Positions 1-9,224 of a stretch of 64,000 nucleotides of DNA are shown here, piece by piece. Location of the stretch: positions 6,262,001-6,326,000 of the forward strand of contig OY969916.1 of the NCBI GenBank assembly GCA_963704535.1, in the 5' to 3' direction. The position numbers and the translations under genes were made by a program. Origin of the DNA: G963704535 sp963704535 (lineage in GTDB: Bacteria; Chloroflexota; Chloroflexia; Chloroflexales; Roseiflexaceae). Positions within the stretch are counted from its first letter, which is position 1; the number at the start of each line of letters is the position of its first letter. The notes under the pieces were generated by a model. The model worked only from the letters and a program-made list of their open reading frames with translations. It had not been told where the DNA came from and did not search any database.

Positions 1-533
1 GCGGGAGATCGTGCCGGCGTTTGGGCGGCCGGTCGCGGGGTAGCAACGATCGTCGTATCACCGTGGCGCGATGGTTGGGGCAATGTGGCGGGTGGCATCG
101 TATCACCGTGGCGCGATGAAACCTGTAGGGGCGTAGCAGTTGCACTGATAAAATGAACCTCAACCGATCTATCAACGTGCGTACCAGAACGGTGCGTGAC
201 CGATCTATGATTGCAACTGCTACGCCCCTGGTATCATGAGAGATGTGGGATGGAGAGATCGCCTACGCCCCTGGCGCATCAACGTCGTTACGTAGATCGG
301 TCCCCATCCCCATCCAATCGAGTGGTTGTGTGTCTAGATCCGACGGTTGTCGCTCACCAGTGAGACCGTTGCCACCGCCCCAGAACCCATCAGTTCGGGC
401 GTAGACAGGTCCTTGGCTGGAGAGAATGCAGAGCACCTTGAGCACTCAGCTCGCATACCAGGTTGTTATGGGCGCCTCCAGCCCCCGATGGTTTGCGACC
501 CGCTCGGATCGCACCGAGCTTGGAGGTCCTACC
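1..533. other. Left-edge non-coding region with repeats
   Basis: No supported complete gene. A reading frame open from base 2 ends with TAG at 41-43 and could be the last 13 codons of a gene lying to the left, but it is too short to identify. A 19-bp direct repeat occurs at 55-73 and 100-118. An 18-bp perfect inverted repeat has arms at 127-144 and 212-229, MITE-like in look. The stretch from about 340 to 533 directly precedes an IS110-type transposase and is probably that element's left-end non-coding region. Confidence 0.4.
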
Positions 534-1559
534 ATGTCTGAGATGTTTGTCGGTGTTGATGTCGCCCAGACGACTTTGGTTGCAGCGTTGTGGGTCAACG
601 GTCAGGCTGTCCGCCTGAAAGACTGTCCCAATTCGCCTGACGGCTTCCTGGCCCTCGCCGCCCAGCTTGCTCAGGCTCGTCAAACCTATGCCACTGACGG
701 TGTCCATCTGATTGTCGAGCCGACTGGCGGCTATGAACTGGCCTTGGCCAGCTTTGCACTCCAACAGGGCTGGCTGGTCAGCCGCCCGAATCCAGCCCAG
801 GTACGTGAGTGGGCTCGCGGTCGCGGCTACCGCGCCAAGACCGACCGAGTGGATGGCCGTATGCTGGCTCACTATGGTGCCGAAGCGCACCCGCCACACT
901 GGCAGCCCTTGCCAGATCAGGTCAATGAGCTGGAACTGATGTTGCGGCGCAAAGAGGATCTGGAACAGTTGCTGCGCCAGGAACTCAACCGCCAGCATGC
1001 ATTGAAAGGGCGTCCAGGCGTGCCAGCCTCGGTCACGACCAGCCTGGAGCGCGTGAAAGAAGCATTGGAGCAGGAACTCCAAGAACTGGAGCAGGCAATC
1101 AAACAGCATCTGGAACTGCATACTGAGTTGAAGGAGGCAGCCAAACGCTTGCGAACGGTGCCGGGGATCGGAGCCAAGAACGTGCTGTGGGTGCTGGTGT
1201 TGCTGTATCGCTGGCACACACTGACAGAAGGTCAAGGGGATGCCAAAGGGTTGGTGGCCTACGCCGGGCTGGACCCGCAAGCGTATGAGAGTGGGACGAG
1301 TGTGCGAAAACGAGCCAGCATCTCGCGCAAGGGCAACCGCGGCCTGTGCAGGCGCTTGTTCTTGGGCGCGTTGGGCGGGATACGCGGCAAGAACGTCTTG
1401 CGGGCCTTCTACTAGCGCTTGGTTGGACGCGGCAAGGCCAAAAAGGTGGCCTTGATCGCAGGTGCACGCAAGATTTTGGTCTGGGCTTGGGCAGTGTTTC
1501 GTGATCATACGACCTTTGATCCCAGCAAAGTCACTCGCGAACTCGCTTTTGCCTCTTGA
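534..1559 (+). pseudogene. IS110-family transposase with in-frame stop
   Basis: Reads as an IS110-family DEDD recombinase/transposase. The N-terminal RuvC-like domain shows 'VGVDVAQ' (first Asp), 'VEPTGGYE' (Glu) and 'KTDRVDGRMLAHY' (last two Asp). The C-terminal part has the transposase_20 helix-hairpin-helix 'RTVPGIG' and 'LVAYAGLDP'. The start at 534 is chosen because GGAGG lies 8 bases upstream. The frame is 341 codons long, but codon 294 is TAG (1413-1415); the family-typical tail 'RLVGRGKAKKVAL' continues in the same frame to TGA at 1557-1559. One C-to-T change (CAG to TAG) would explain it. Element ends were not located. Confidence 0.85.
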
Positions 1560-1578
1560 CAAACATGAGAGCATCTAC

Positions 1579-1670
1579 GGCATCGATGGTGCCAATGCGA
1601 CCGATGGGTGTCACGGGACGGCATCGATGGTACCGATGCAACCGATGGATGCCACGGGGCGGCATAGATG
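1579..1670. repeat. 41-bp imperfect tandem repeat, 2.2 copies
   Basis: Two units of 41 bp (1579-1619 and 1620-1660) beginning GGCATCGATGGT, followed by a partial third unit. They lie between the IS110 remnant and the macrodomain gene. No coding function is seen. Confidence 0.7.
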
Positions 1671-1740
1671 CGGGCGACACGACCGGCGCGCAACGGTGGT
1701 AATATGTGACGATACAGATACGTTTTCACAAGGGATCGCC

Positions 1741-2280
1741 ATGCGCTTCCAGGTACACCGCTCGGTCCTCGAACTGGTCCGGGGCGATATTGTCGTCCAG
1801 GATGTGGACGCGATCGTGAATGCCGCGAATAGTTCCTTGCTGGGCGGCGGCGGGGTGGACGGCGCTATCCACGATGCCGCAGGTCCAGAGCTGCTGGCCG
1901 AGTGCCGGATGCTTGGCGGCTGCCCGACCGGCGAGGCTCGCATCACCAGGGGCTACCGGCTCAAGGCGCGCTATGTGATCCACGCCGTCGGCCCAGTGTA
2001 TCGTGGGCAGCCGCGCGATGCCGAGCTGCTGGCGAGCGCATATCGCAGCAGCCTCCTGCTCGCCTCGCAGCACGGCGCCCGCACGCTGGCCTTCCCCGCG
2101 ATCAGCACCGGGATCTACGGCTACCCGCTGAACCAGGCCGCGCCGGTCGCGCTGCACGCGGTGAAGGTGTATCTTGAAGAGCACCCGGAGATCGAGTTGG
2201 TGCGCTTCGTGCTGTGGAATGACCAGGCGTACGCGGCGTTTGAGCGGGCGGCGCAGAGCTTGTTTGGTCAGGGGCAGTAA
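1741..2280 (+). CDS. Macrodomain protein (ADP-ribose-processing)
   Basis: 179-residue stand-alone macrodomain of the YmdB/O-acetyl-ADP-ribose deacetylase type. The N-terminal 'VNAANSSLLGGGGVDGAIH' loop and the 'FPAISTGIYGYP' loop are the two ADP-ribose-binding signatures. The length equals a single-domain family member. The start at 1741 is the first ATG before the domain; the frame is open much further upstream but encodes repeat sequence there. The next gene starts one base after the stop, so the two are probably co-transcribed. The substrate (O-acetyl-ADP-ribose or ADP-ribosylated protein/DNA) cannot be decided. Confidence 0.9.
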   Translation: MRFQVHRSVLELVRGDIVVQDVDAIVNAANSSLLGGGGVDGAIHDAAGPELLAECRMLGGCPTGEARITRGYRLKARYVIHAVGPVYRGQPRDAELLASAYRSSLLLASQHGARTLAFPAISTGIYGYPLNQAAPVALHAVKVYLEEHPEIELVRFVLWNDQAYAAFERAAQSLFGQGQ

Positions 2281-2281
2281 G

Positions 2282-3124
2282 ATGAGCCAACCGCCAGACA
2301 GTTTGACTCTGACGCGGCGCCTGGAGGCGAACGAGGTCGCTTGCTACCGCTCGATATACGAGTTGATCCCGGCAGAGGTCGCCGGGCGGCTGGGCATCGG
2401 GTGGGTTGAGCAGGATGGTGCGCTGCTGGTCTGGAATCGGGCCGCGCCGATGTTTCTGTTCAACCGGGTGCTGGCGCTGGGGGTGTTCGCGCCGGCGACC
2501 GATGAGCGGATCGATGCGCTGCTGGCCCGCAGCCGGGCCGAGCGCGCCCGCAGTGACGTGCAGGTGACGCCCCTCGCCGAGCCGCCCGACCTGGCGGCGC
2601 GGCTGCTCGCGCGCGGGCTGCGGGAAAGCGCGCCCTGGCTGGTCCACCACCGTCGGCTGGACGGCGACTTGCCCGTCACCGTCCAGCCGGCCGGCTACCG
2701 GGTCGAGCGGGTGACGCCGCCAACCGCGCCGCTGTGGAGTGATGCGTTGCTGGCGGGCTGGAGCATCCCGGCCTGGGCAGCGGCCGGGGCGCTGGCCACC
2801 ACACTCTCGCTGCCCGCCCAGCCGGATTGGTCCTGCTATATTGTCGTCCACGAAGCGACTGGGCAGGTGGTGGGCGGGGGACAATTGTTCATCACCGCCG
2901 GCACGGCCCGCCTGTATGGCGATGGCATGCGGCCTGAGCACCAGCGTCATGGCCTCCAGGCCGCGCTGATCGCGCTTCGGCTGGATGAAGCGCGCCGCCG
3001 AGGATGCGATCTAGCCTACACGGTCACGCTGGTCGATCACACGGCGCAGCGTAATATGGCACGGGCGGGATTCGATATCGCCTACGCCCGGTCGAACTAC
3101 ACCATGCCCAAGAAGCGAGTTTAG
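2282..3124 (+). CDS. GNAT-family N-acetyltransferase
   Basis: 280 residues. The C-terminal half (about residues 170-275) has the GNAT fold pattern, with a 'VVGGGQLF' beta strand, an acetyl-CoA loop region 'GMRPEHQRHGLQAALI' and 'NMARAGFDIAY' near the end. The N-terminal half resembles a second, degenerate GNAT lobe. The start ATG at 2282 follows the macrodomain stop directly, indicating translational coupling. The acceptor substrate is unknown. Confidence 0.8.
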   Translation: MSQPPDSLTLTRRLEANEVACYRSIYELIPAEVAGRLGIGWVEQDGALLVWNRAAPMFLFNRVLALGVFAPATDERIDALLARSRAERARSDVQVTPLAEPPDLAARLLARGLRESAPWLVHHRRLDGDLPVTVQPAGYRVERVTPPTAPLWSDALLAGWSIPAWAAAGALATTLSLPAQPDWSCYIVVHEATGQVVGGGQLFITAGTARLYGDGMRPEHQRHGLQAALIALRLDEARRRGCDLAYTVTLVDHTAQRNMARAGFDIAYARSNYTMPKKRV

Positions 3125-3125
3125 G

Positions 3126-3190
3126 GATTGGAGATGAGAGATTGGAGATGGGAAGCGAATCTCCAATCTCTCATCTTCAATCTCCAGTAT
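3126..3190. repeat. Palindromic repeat, 'ATTGGAGAT' family
   Basis: Tandem copies of ATTGGAGAT-like units form one arm (about 3127-3148) and their near-perfect reverse complement forms the other (about 3160-3181), giving a 22-bp hairpin between two co-directional genes. The same family recurs at 60836-60918. Confidence 0.75.
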
Positions 3191-3202
3191 GAGGAGGAAT
3201 CG

Positions 3203-4651
3203 ATGCGAACCTTGATCAAAGGTGGAACGATCGTCACCGCCAGCGACACCTACCAGGCGGACGTGCTGGTGGACGGCGAGCAGATCGCGGCGATCGGCCA
3301 GGGCCTTTCGGGCGACACGACGATCGACGCGAGCGGCAAGTATGTCATCCCCGGCGGCATCGATGTCCATACGCACCTGGACATGCCCTTCGGCGGCACG
3401 GTCTCCTCCGACGACTTCTTCACCGGCCACCGGGCGGCGGCGTTTGGCGGCACGACCATGCATATCGATTTCGCCATCCAGCCCAAAGGGGCCACGCTGC
3501 GCGAAACGCTCGATATGTGGCTGGCCCGCGCCGAGGGCAAGGCGGCGATCGACTATGGCTTCCATATCGCGATCACCGACCTGCCGGATAGCGTGATGGA
3601 CGAGATCAAGCGCTGCCCTGAGTACGGCGTCACCAGCCTGAAGCTGTTTATGGCCTACAAGGGCGCGCTCCAGGTCGACGACGCGACGCTGTTCCGCGCC
3701 ATGCAGCAGGCCGCCGCGCACGGCATGCTGATCTGCGTCCATGCCGAGAACGGCGACGCGATCGACATCCTGATCAAGGAGGCCCTTGCCGCCGGCGACC
3801 TGGAGCCAAAATATCACGCCCTGACCCGACCGCCGGAGCTGGAGGCCGAGGCGACCAACCGGGCCATTCGGCTGGCCGAGGTCGCCGGCTGCCCGCTGTA
3901 TGTCGTCCACCTGACCAACACCGGCGCGCTTGAGGCGGTGCGGCTGGCGCGGGCGCGCGGCTCGTCGGTGTATGCCGAGACCTGCGTCCAGTACTTCTTT
4001 TTCACCAAGGATGACCTGGCGCGGCCCGACTTCGAGGGCGCCAAGTGGGTCTGCTCGCCGCCGTTCCGCGAGCCGAGCGACCAGGTGGCGCTGTGGCACG
4101 CCGTGTTCGACAACTCGCTCCAGATCGTCTCGACCGACCACTGCCCGTTCTGGTTCCAGGGCGGTAGCGAGGGGCGCACGCCCGGCAAGGAACTGGGGCG
4201 CGAGAGCTTCGCCCAGATCCCCAATGGCTGCCCCGGCATCGAGGACCGCATGATGGTGCTGTACACCTGCGGCGTGCGCGAGGGCCGCTTCTCGGCCAAC
4301 CGCTGGGTCGAGCTGTGCTGTACCAACCCGGCCAAGATGTTCGGCATGTACCCGCGCAAGGGCACGATCGCGCCGGGGAGTGACGCCGATATCGTGGTGT
4401 GGGACCCGGAGGCGCGCCACACGATCAGCGCCGGCACCCAGCACCAGCGCACCGACTACAACCTGTACGAGGGGATGCAGATCAAGGGGATGCCGAGTGT
4501 GGTGCTGTCGCGCGGGCGCGTGCTGGTGCAGGATGGCGAGTGGAAGGGTGAGCAGGGTGCCGGGCGCTTCGTCAAGCGCAAGACGTTCGAGCGCCCCGAC
4601 GCGCTGCGGGCGTATGAGAAGGCGCGCGAGCGCGGGACGGCGATCTCCTAG
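3203..4651 (+). CDS. D-hydantoinase / dihydropyrimidinase
   Basis: 482-residue amidohydrolase that hydrolyses cyclic diamides (dihydropyrimidines, 5-substituted hydantoins) to N-carbamoyl amino acids in the cytoplasm. The metal-binding H-x-H is at residues 56-58 in 'GGIDVHTHLDMPF'. The Lys expected to be carboxylated is in 'SLKLFMAYKGA' (about 147), with further ligands in 'ICVHAEN' (His180), 'VVHLTN' and 'STDHCPF'. Length and motifs match the family. The start is chosen by GAGGAGG 7-10 bases upstream of ATG 3203; the longer open frame upstream encodes only the palindromic repeat. No carbamoylase gene is adjacent, so hydantoinase versus pyrimidine catabolism is undecided. Confidence 0.93.
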   Translation: MRTLIKGGTIVTASDTYQADVLVDGEQIAAIGQGLSGDTTIDASGKYVIPGGIDVHTHLDMPFGGTVSSDDFFTGHRAAAFGGTTMHIDFAIQPKGATLRETLDMWLARAEGKAAIDYGFHIAITDLPDSVMDEIKRCPEYGVTSLKLFMAYKGALQVDDATLFRAMQQAAAHGMLICVHAENGDAIDILIKEALAAGDLEPKYHALTRPPELEAEATNRAIRLAEVAGCPLYVVHLTNTGALEAVRLARARGSSVYAETCVQYFFFTKDDLARPDFEGAKWVCSPPFREPSDQVALWHAVFDNSLQIVSTDHCPFWFQGGSEGRTPGKELGRESFAQIPNGCPGIEDRMMVLYTCGVREGRFSANRWVELCCTNPAKMFGMYPRKGTIAPGSDADIVVWDPEARHTISAGTQHQRTDYNLYEGMQIKGMPSVVLSRGRVLVQDGEWKGEQGAGRFVKRKTFERPDALRAYEKARERGTAIS

Positions 4652-4656
4652 AAACG

Positions 4657-4708
4657 GTCTGAAAGGGGAGTTTGAGGGGAAGTCCCCTCAAAGATCCCTT
4701 TTCGCCAC
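4657..4708. repeat. Palindromic repeat, 'TTTGAGGGG' family
   Basis: GAAAGGGGAGTTTGAGGGG is followed by its inverted complement CCCCTCAAA...CCCTTTT. This GC-rich hairpin sits between the hydantoinase and the methyltransferase. It is the first of about a dozen copies of this family in the window and may act as an attenuator or terminator. Confidence 0.75.
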
Positions 4709-4716
4709 CAAGAGAT

Positions 4717-5379
4717 ATGGAACGTTCAGCCTGGCTCAAAGAGAAGCGGCGGCGCGCCGAGGAGCGCATGGACACGCTCTTCGCGTCCATCTATGACGAC
4801 AATTGGGGCGCGACGATCGACCCGACCCACCGGGAGATGATCGGCCGCTTCCTGGCGCGCTGCCCGCCCGGCGTCACGATCCTCGACGCGGCTTGCGGCA
4901 CCGGCAAGTACTGGCCGCTGATCCTGGACAGCGGTCGCTCCGTCCACGGGACCGACCAGTCCCGGCAGATGTTGCTGCGGGCACAGGCCAAGTTCCCCGA
5001 CGTGCCGGTCGAGAAGGTGGGGTTGCAAGAGCTGCACTTCGTCGAGGCGTTCGACGGGATCATCTGCATGGATGCGATGGAGTTGGTATTTCCGGAAGAC
5101 TGGCCGCTGGTGCTGGCAAACTTTCGCCGCGCGCTCAAGCCCGGCGGCCACCTCTACTTAACTGTCGAGCTGATCGATGAACACGACCTGAGTGAATCGT
5201 TCGCTGCGGCGCAGCAGCAGGGCTTGCCGGCAGTCGCCGGCGAGTTCGCGCACGAGGACGGCTACCACTACTACCCGGCGATCGAGCAGGTTAGGGGCTG
5301 GGTCGGCGCGGCGGGATTCGCGCTGGCGGAAGAGGCGACCGGGGATGGATATCATCATATACTGGCGAGAGTTGACTAG
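4717..5379 (+). CDS. Class I SAM-dependent methyltransferase
   Basis: 220 residues. SAM-binding motif I is 'ILDAACGTGKYWPLI' (about residues 56-70), followed by 'VHGTDQS' as the acidic ribose-binding strand and 'FDGIICMDAMELV' as motif IV. 'RALKPGGHLYLTVE' is the typical post-motif. The start at 4717 follows the upstream repeat; a longer frame into that repeat is not believed. The methyl acceptor cannot be told. Confidence 0.88.
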   Translation: MERSAWLKEKRRRAEERMDTLFASIYDDNWGATIDPTHREMIGRFLARCPPGVTILDAACGTGKYWPLILDSGRSVHGTDQSRQMLLRAQAKFPDVPVEKVGLQELHFVEAFDGIICMDAMELVFPEDWPLVLANFRRALKPGGHLYLTVELIDEHDLSESFAAAQQQGLPAVAGEFAHEDGYHYYPAIEQVRGWVGAAGFALAEEATGDGYHHILARVD

Positions 5380-5394
5380 AGCAGAGTGATCGCG

Positions 5395-6252
5395 ATGACA
5401 ATGCGAATCGAGTTCCTGGGCACCGGCGGGGCGATCACGATACCGCGACCGGGCTGCGGTTGCCGGATCTGCGCGCAGGCGCGCGAGCACGGGGTGCCGT
5501 ATAGCCGCTCCGGGCCGTGTGTCTTCGTCCACGGCCCCGACATCCTGATCGACACGCCGGAGGAGATCAAAGATCAGCTCAACCGCTCGCGCGTGGGGCG
5601 GATCGGCGCCTGCTTCTATTCCCACTGGCACCCCGACCACACGATGGGGCGGCGGGTCTGGGAGATGAACCAAGACTGGCGCCACTGGCCACCACAGAAA
5701 AAGCAGACCGACATCTACCTCCCGCAGCAGGTGGCCGAGGACTTTCGCACCCGGCTGGGCACCTGGGAGCATCTGGCCTTCCTAGAGCAGGGCGGGCTGG
5801 TCCGGCTGAACGAGCTGGCCGACGGCGATCACGTCGAGCTTGGCGGCGTGCGGATCGCGCCGTTTCGGCTGGCCGAGCGTTATGTCTACGCCTTTCTGCT
5901 TGAGGGCCAGGGCAAGCGGGTGCTGATCGCGCCCGATGAGCTGTTCGGCTGGGAGCCGCCGCCCGAGGTGCGCGGGTTGGATCTGGCGGTGCTGCCGATG
6001 GGGATCGGCGAGTTCGACGTCTTCACCGGCGAGCGCCGCATCCCCGAGGCGCACCCGGTGCTGAAGTCCGAGGCGACCCATGGGCAGACTCTGGAGATCG
6101 CGCGCAAGCTTGAGGCCCGGCATGTGATCTTGACGCATATCGAGGAGCCGGACGAGTTGGGCTTTGACGATCTGCAAGTCCTTGAGCAGCAGGTGCGGGC
6201 CACTGGGCTACACGTGACGTTCGCGTATGACACGATGATGGCCGAGGTTTAA
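5395..6252 (+). CDS. MBL-fold metallohydrolase, PhnP/RNase Z-like
   Basis: About 285 residues. The metallo-beta-lactamase signature is 'SHWHPDH', with further His/Asp in 'LTHIEEPDELG'. An N-terminal cluster 'GCGCRICAQAREHG' resembles the extra Cys zinc site of the phosphodiesterase PhnP. The 'GTGGAI' start strand matches PhnP and RNase Z-like enzymes. ATG 5395 is preferred; GTG 5386 and ATG 5401 are alternatives. It likely hydrolyses a phosphodiester. No phosphonate genes are nearby. Confidence 0.8.
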   Translation: MTMRIEFLGTGGAITIPRPGCGCRICAQAREHGVPYSRSGPCVFVHGPDILIDTPEEIKDQLNRSRVGRIGACFYSHWHPDHTMGRRVWEMNQDWRHWPPQKKQTDIYLPQQVAEDFRTRLGTWEHLAFLEQGGLVRLNELADGDHVELGGVRIAPFRLAERYVYAFLLEGQGKRVLIAPDELFGWEPPPEVRGLDLAVLPMGIGEFDVFTGERRIPEAHPVLKSEATHGQTLEIARKLEARHVILTHIEEPDELGFDDLQVLEQQVRATGLHVTFAYDTMMAEV

Positions 6253-6380
6253 GAGGCTGTCTGAAAGGGGGAGTTTGAGGGGGGCTGCCCCTCAAGAACC
6301 CCTTCCCACCGACCAAGGCATTGCGTGAAACGTGAAGCGTGAACCTACGCCAGCATCACGTTTCACGTTTTACGTTTCGC
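6249..6380. repeat. Two palindromic repeats side by side
   Basis: 6249-6313 carries the GAAAGGGGGAGTTTGAGGGG / CCCCTCAAG...CCCCTT hairpin. 6322-6380 carries GTGAAACGTGAAGCGTGAAC with its complement ACGTTTCACGTTTTACG, forming a second hairpin just before the next gene. Confidence 0.7.
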
Positions 6381-6393
6381 GGATAGGTGCGTG

Positions 6394-7560
6394 ATGTCCG
6401 AGACCGCGATCGATCGGCCGCCGGCGCTTGAGGAGGCCCCCGCGCTCCAGGGCCGTGTCGCCGTGGGTGCGGCGCGGCTGGAGCCGCTGGACGCCCTGCG
6501 CGGGCTGATCATGATCGTCATGGCGCTTGACCACGCCAACTTCTTCATCGCGCGGGCCCATTCGTCAGGCGAGTTTTGGGACGAGCCGCTGCCGCGCTAC
6601 GCTGACGCGCTGACGTTTCTGACCCGGTTTGTGACCCACCTATCCGCTCCTGGCTTCTTCTTTCTGATGGGCGCGGGCGTGGTGCTGTTCGCCGGTTCGC
6701 GGCGCCGGCTGGGGTGGAGCGAGGGGGCGATCACGCGCCACTTTGCCGTACGCGGTGCCCTGCTGATCGCCCTCCAGGTGTTGATCGAGGACCCGGCATG
6801 GCAGCTCGGCGAGCCGTTCAGTCTGCTGCCGATTTACCTCGGCGTGCTGTACGGGCTCGGCGCGGCGATGATCGCCGGCGCGTTGCTGCGCGGCCTGCCG
6901 GCGGCGGCGCTAGCCGGGCTGGGGCTGCTGGCGCTGCTGGGGACCGAGCTGCTGCTCCCCGCCTACGACGCGGTCTCCCCGCTGCTGGCCTTGCTGCTGG
7001 CGCCAGGGTTGAGCGAGCCGATCGTGGTCTACTACTCGCTCCTCCCTTGGCTGGGGCTGACAGCGTTCGGCATGGTCTTCGGGCGCTGGCTCATGCATGA
7101 TCCCAAGCAAGCCTACCGGCGGGCGTTGGCGATCGGCGCGGCATTCATCGTGCTATTTCTGGTGGTCCGGGGCGCTGGCGGCGTTGGGAATATCCGCCCA
7201 GCGGGAGGACCGGGCTGGATCGCGTTCCTGAATATCGTGAAGTATCCGCCCAGCATCGCGTTTGTGCTGCTGACCCTAGGCGCCGACCTGCTGCTGCTGG
7301 GCTTGCTGGCGGGCGCGGGCGCCGGGCTGGGGCGCTGGGGACGACCGGCGCTGGTGTTCGGGCGCAGCCCGCTGTTCTTCTACCTCGCGCACCTGTACCT
7401 CTACGGCACGATCGGCCTGATCGTTGGTCCACACGGGATCGGGATAGCGCGGATGTACCCGTTTTGGCTCGTGGGCCTGCTAATTCTGTATCCGTTGTGC
7501 CGGTTGTATGGGAAGTTCAAGCATAGCCGGCCGGTCGACTCGCTCTGGCGATTCTTGTAG
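6394..7560 (+). CDS. DUF1624/HGSNAT-type multipass membrane protein
   Basis: 388 residues with about ten hydrophobic segments. The first segment contains the family signature 'LDALRGLIMIVMALDHANFF', which holds the conserved His of heparan-alpha-glucosaminide N-acetyltransferase-like proteins. 'HLSAPGFFFLMGAGVVLF' and late 'RSPLFFYLAHLYLYG' are also typical. It is probably a membrane acyltransferase moving an acetyl group across the membrane. ATG 6394 is preferred over the adjoining GTG 6391. Confidence 0.85.
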   Translation: MSETAIDRPPALEEAPALQGRVAVGAARLEPLDALRGLIMIVMALDHANFFIARAHSSGEFWDEPLPRYADALTFLTRFVTHLSAPGFFFLMGAGVVLFAGSRRRLGWSEGAITRHFAVRGALLIALQVLIEDPAWQLGEPFSLLPIYLGVLYGLGAAMIAGALLRGLPAAALAGLGLLALLGTELLLPAYDAVSPLLALLLAPGLSEPIVVYYSLLPWLGLTAFGMVFGRWLMHDPKQAYRRALAIGAAFIVLFLVVRGAGGVGNIRPAGGPGWIAFLNIVKYPPSIAFVLLTLGADLLLLGLLAGAGAGLGRWGRPALVFGRSPLFFYLAHLYLYGTIGLIVGPHGIGIARMYPFWLVGLLILYPLCRLYGKFKHSRPVDSLWRFL

Positions 7561-7580
7561 CGGCTTGTAGGAGGGACGCA

Positions 7581-7688
7581 ATGGGTGGCCTGTTCGGCTC
7601 CACGATCCTCGAAGTGGCGCTCAGCCTGTTCTTTATCTACTTCCTGCTGAGCCTGATGTGCTCGCATATCAACGAGATGAGCGGATAG
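7581..7688 (+). pseudogene. Truncated N-terminus of a membrane protein
   Basis: A 35-codon ORF with a good ribosome-binding site (GGAGGG, 5 bases before ATG). It encodes one membrane helix, 'VALSLFFIYFLLSLMCSHIN'. It resembles the N-terminus of a longer hypothetical membrane protein family from memory; here it ends after 'EMSG'. The stop adjoins a copy of the ACGTTTCACG repeat, which suggests the rest was lost when repeat DNA arrived. It could also be a true small membrane protein. Confidence 0.45.
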
Positions 7689-7747
7689 AGAGCGGATATT
7701 CACGTTTCACGTTTCTTGAGAACCGATAGAACACATGGAGGCACACG

Positions 7748-9094
7748 ATGACTCTCACGGATCTGTCGCGCCAGGAGATCGTCGATCTCTCGCGCGAGAC
7801 GACACTGTATGAATGGACAGTCCAGAGCGCGATGAAGCCGCTGGTGGTGGATCGCGCCAAGGGCATCTACTTCTGGGACTCCGACGGCAAGCGCTATATG
7901 GACTTCAACTCGCAGCTCATGTGCGTCAACGTCGGCCACAGTGACGAGCGGGTGATCAACGCGATTAAGGCCCAGATGGACCGGGTGTGCTACGTCGCGC
8001 CGACGGCCGCGACCACGGCGCCGCGGGCCGAGCTGGGGCGGCTGCTCCAGGAGATCGCGCCCGGCAACCTGTCCAAGGCATTCTTCACCAATGGCGGCGC
8101 CGAGGCCAACGAGAACGCGGTCAAGATCGCCCGCTGGTTCACTGGGCGCCACAAGATCGCCGCGCGCTACCGCTCCTACCACGGCGCGACCGCCGGCGCC
8201 GTCGCGCTGACCGGCGACCCGCGGCGCTGGGCGGCCGAGCCCAGCATCCCCGGCGTGATCCGCATCCCCGACTTCTACCCCTACCGGGCCGGGCGCGCTC
8301 AGGACGACCCGGAGTACGCCGACCAGGTCCTGAACGCTACCGAGGAGATCATCCAGTTCGAGGGGCCGCACACGATCGCCGGAATCATTGTCGAGACGGT
8401 CGTCGGCACCAATGGCCTGCTCATCCCCTCGGCGCGCTACATCCGTGGCCTGCGCGAGCTGTGCAGCAAGTACGGGATCTTGCTAATCTGCGACGAGATC
8501 ATGAGCGGCTTCGGCCGCACCGGGGAGTGGTTCGCCGTCGACCACTGGGGCGTCACCCCCGACATCATGACGCTGGCCAAGGGGCTGACGTCGGCCTATG
8601 TGCCGCTCGGCGCGACGTTGGTCAGCGACGAGATCGCCGCGTACTTCGAGGACCGCCCGCTCTACGCCGGCCTGACCTACAACTCGCACTCGGTCGGCTG
8701 CGCCGCCGCCGTCGCCTGCATCGAGGTCTACCGGCAGGACGGGATGATCGCGAACGCCAAGGCGCTGGGCGAGGTGCTGAAGGTCGAACTGAATCGGCTC
8801 AAAGAGCGGCATCCATCGGTCGGTGACGCGCGGGCGATCGGGCTGTTCAGCCTGGTCGAGCTGGTGAAGGACCGCCAGACGCGCGAGCCGCTGGTGCCGT
8901 TCAACCCCAAGCCGAACGAGCTAGGGCCGATGCCGGCGTTCAATGCGTTCCTGCGCGAAAACGGGCTGTTCACCTTTGTGCGCTGGAACACCTTCTTCGT
9001 CAATCCGCCGCTGTGCATCACCGAGGAGCAACTGCGCGAAGGGCTGGCGATCTTCGACCGCGGCCTGGAGATCGTGGATCGGGCGGTGGCGTGA
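7748..9094 (+). CDS. Class III PLP-dependent aminotransferase
   Basis: 448 residues. Fold-type I aminotransferase with 'NGGAEANENAVKIAR' (cofactor phosphate loop), 'YRSYHGAT', 'LICDEIMSGFGRTGEWF' (Asp to the PLP ring nitrogen) and the Schiff-base Lys278 in 'TLAKGLTSAYVPLG'. The overall pattern is nearest to the taurine/beta-alanine:pyruvate type of omega-aminotransferase. GGAGG lies upstream of ATG. Together with the aldehyde dehydrogenase at 10354 it could form an amine-to-acid route (transamination then oxidation of a semialdehyde). Confidence 0.9.
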   Translation: MTLTDLSRQEIVDLSRETTLYEWTVQSAMKPLVVDRAKGIYFWDSDGKRYMDFNSQLMCVNVGHSDERVINAIKAQMDRVCYVAPTAATTAPRAELGRLLQEIAPGNLSKAFFTNGGAEANENAVKIARWFTGRHKIAARYRSYHGATAGAVALTGDPRRWAAEPSIPGVIRIPDFYPYRAGRAQDDPEYADQVLNATEEIIQFEGPHTIAGIIVETVVGTNGLLIPSARYIRGLRELCSKYGILLICDEIMSGFGRTGEWFAVDHWGVTPDIMTLAKGLTSAYVPLGATLVSDEIAAYFEDRPLYAGLTYNSHSVGCAAAVACIEVYRQDGMIANAKALGEVLKVELNRLKERHPSVGDARAIGLFSLVELVKDRQTREPLVPFNPKPNELGPMPAFNAFLRENGLFTFVRWNTFFVNPPLCITEEQLREGLAIFDRGLEIVDRAVA

Positions 9095-9096
9095 CC

Positions 9097-9224
9097 AGAA
9101 CAAAGAACCGAGAACCGAGAACCAAGAACTGAAGATGGAGGATGGAGGATAGAGGGCCGGGCACTGCGCCAGAGCACGTAAGGGCGTATTGCATACGCCC
9201 GCGTATTGCATACGCCCCACCACA
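9097..9224. repeat. Composite repeat block after aminotransferase
   Basis: Three repeat types follow each other: tandem AGAACCGAGAACC units (9101-9130), GGATGGAGGAT units (9134-9152), and a roughly 60-bp block with the palindrome GGGCGTAT-TGC-ATACGCCC. The last two are repeated together at 17057-17138. Confidence 0.7.

Noticed and set aside
390..1574. 394-codon ORF antisense to the IS110 transposase
   Set aside because: Shadow of a high-GC gene; no start signal or recognisable motifs, while the + strand frame shows clear IS110 motifs.
3011..4444. 477-codon minus-strand ORF over the hydantoinase
   Set aside because: Arg/Ala/His-rich shadow frame; the opposite strand has all dihydropyrimidinase motifs.
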